Notes under the pieces: generated by a model
The model's database searches: none
What the model was told of the DNA's origin: nothing
Seen by the model: only the letters and a program-made list of their open reading frames with translations
NCBI RefSeq assembly: GCF_945957525.1
Contig: NZ_CAMFLA010000002.1
Location: 1 to 64,000, forward strand
DNA from: an uncultured Aquitalea sp.
Lineage (GTDB): Bacteria; Pseudomonadota; Gammaproteobacteria; Burkholderiales; Chromobacteriaceae
Reading direction: 5' to 3'
DNA length: 64,000 bases
Position numbers and translations under genes: made by a program
Shown here: positions 62,956 through 64,000 of the stretch, piece by piece
How positions within the stretch are numbered: the stretch's first letter is position 1
Layout: every line of letters begins with the position of its first letter

Positions 62956-63756
62956 TTAGTCCAGCGTGGTTTCCGGCAGCGTGGCGCCGCCGTCCACGAT
63001 CAGCGTCTGGCCGGTGATGTAGCCGGCCGAGTCCGAAGCGAGAAACACCATGGCCGAGGCGATGTCGGCGGGCTCGCCCAGCCGGCCCAGCGGCACGGCT
63101 CGCCCGATGGCGGCGTTCAGCGCCTCATCGCCCAGATTACCCATGGCCGGTGTGCGGATCATGCCGGGCTCCACGCCGTTGACGGTAATGCCTTGCGAAG
63201 CCAGCTCCAGCGCCGCGGCGCGGATGAAGCCGTTGACGCCGGCCTTGGACGCCGCGTAATGGCTGAGCCCGGGGTAGGCCACGCGCGGTCCGGTCACCGA
63301 GGAGGTGGCCAGAATCCGCCCGCCCGGACGGGGCAGCAAGGGCCGTGCCGCCTGCGTCAGCCAGAACAATGCGGCCAGATTGACGTCCAGCGTGCGGCGC
63401 AGGGTGGCTTCATCTAACTCTTCCAGCGGCCTTAGCGGGAAATAGCCGGCGTTGTGCACCAGGATGTCCAGTCGACCGCCCAGTTGCGCCGCTTGCGCCG
63501 GCAGCGCCAGGCATTGCTCTCGACTGGCCAGATCCGCCGGCAGCGCCAGCGCGCGCGCGCCTGCCGCCCGCAGGGCTTCGGCGGCGGCTTCCGCCTTGTC
63601 GGCTTGCAGGTCGGCAATCGCCACCTGCGCGCCGTGGGCGGCGAAAGCGCGGCAGATGCCCAAGCCTATGCCTTGCGCGCCGCCGGTGACCAGCACCGTG
63701 CGGCCGCTGAAGTCGGCGCGCAGCCCGCAGTCGCGCAATAAACCGGCGCGGCTCAT
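62956..63756 (-). CDS. SDR-family oxidoreductase, possibly MoaE-like
   Basis: A 266-residue short-chain dehydrogenase: VTGGAQGIGLGI (residues about 21-32), NAGYFPLRPLEEL, active Tyr and Lys in HYAASKAGV, and a C-terminal GQTLIVDGGATLPE. Its stop-to-start overlap with the next upstream gene (63753) indicates one transcript. If that partner is MoaF-like, this would fit the moaEF pair of the Klebsiella monoamine regulon, in keeping with the amine genes here. That link is inference. Confidence 0.8.
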   Translation of the reverse strand: MSRAGLLRDCGLRADFSGRTVLVTGGAQGIGLGICRAFAAHGAQVAIADLQADKAEAAAEALRAAGARALALPADLASREQCLALPAQAAQLGGRLDILVHNAGYFPLRPLEELDEATLRRTLDVNLAALFWLTQAARPLLPRPGGRILATSSVTGPRVAYPGLSHYAASKAGVNGFIRAAALELASQGITVNGVEPGMIRTPAMGNLGDEALNAAIGRAVPLGRLGEPADIASAMVFLASDSAGYITGQTLIVDGGATLPETTLD

Positions 63757-64000
63757 GTCAGTTGGTGCCGGGTGAGGTTGAGCACTTGCGCGCTGGCGCC
63801 TACCGCAAAATTAGACAGCGCGCCGAAATCACCACCTTGATAGCCGACGATTTTGCCGTCGGTCTTGCCTTGCGCAAGATCGATCAGCACCACGCCCAGC
63901 GTGGGGATGATTTTCTCTCGCCAGACAAACAGGTACAGGGCTTCGGCCAACTTGATGTAGTGGCATCGATCCACGTCGGCCAGGCCTTGCTCTACGCCCT
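63753..64000 (-). CDS. C-terminal part of a MoaF-like protein (runs off the window)
   Basis: The frame is open to the end of the window, so only about 82 C-terminal residues are seen. Features are HYIKLAEALYLFVWREK, GVVLIDLAQGKTDGKI and a GGDFGALSNFAVGA segment. This brings to mind MoaF of the monoamine regulon, but I recall the family only loosely. It overlaps the SDR start by four bases. An internal GTG at 63974 should not be taken as the start. Confidence 0.45.
   Translation of the reverse strand, partial: GVEQGLADVDRCHYIKLAEALYLFVWREKIIPTLGVVLIDLAQGKTDGKIVGYQGGDFGALSNFAVGASAQVLNLTRHQLT

Overview
The window is GC-rich beta-proteobacterial DNA. A member of the Neisseriales close to Chromobacteriaceae is my best guess, from protein flavour and gene order; nothing in the sequence proves it. 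About 55 protein genes can be supported. There are no rRNA genes, no complete tRNA, no IS element and no CRISPR array. One tRNA-Ser 3' fragment is present.

Left part (1-3.8 kb): an AT-richer accessory stretch of small orphan genes and a GIY-YIG nuclease-like protein. It ends at a sequence that looks like the last ~25 bases of a tRNA-Ser gene followed by a terminator. I read this as the right edge of an integrated element.

Middle left (4-33.7 kb): mostly housekeeping and stress genes. In order: small regulators and membrane proteins, an aromatic/aspartate aminotransferase, a LysR/TSUP pair, a nitric-oxide module (hmp, a small membrane protein, nsrR) with two NsrR-type palindromes, an EAL / TM2-like / BvgA-like / BvgS-like signalling module, gph, ilvA, dacC, ybeD-lipB-lipA, and a four-gene minus-strand operon (alpha-2-macroglobulin, pbpC, DUF2809, DUF2459).

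Right half (33.8-64 kb): aromatic and amine catabolism. On the minus strand, hpaG1-hpaG2-hpaE-hpaD-hpaF, a Bcr/CflA-type exporter, a succinate-semialdehyde dehydrogenase, hpaH and hpaI encode the 4-hydroxyphenylacetate meta-cleavage pathway through to succinate. An MHS transporter and an Acinetobacter-type two-component hydroxylase (C2 oxygenase, C1 reductase) follow. HpaA sits divergently at 47.7 kb, whereas the repressor HpaR lies at 61.3 kb. Between them is an amine or acyl-amine catabolic cluster: two LuxR regulators, one AraC regulator, an outer-membrane channel-like protein, MFS and APC transporters, a histone-deacetylase-like amidohydrolase, a FeaB-type aldehyde dehydrogenase and a class III aminotransferase. 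I infer that this cluster deacylates and deaminates an aromatic amine and feeds arylacetate to the hpa pathway. Two SDR genes and the end of a possible MoaF-like gene close the window.

Two regulatory signals stand out. A shared 20-bp operator (ATTTAAC-N8-TAAAT) lies at both hpa promoters, and a 16-bp box (GGTACTTTTCATGGCT) lies upstream of both. Across the window from 7.6 kb onward, a 10-mer (TTCGGCCAAC) and its extension CTTCGGCCAACCTTG recur far above chance, in genes and between them. This resembles a DNA-uptake or other genome-signature repeat and is absent from the accessory left end.
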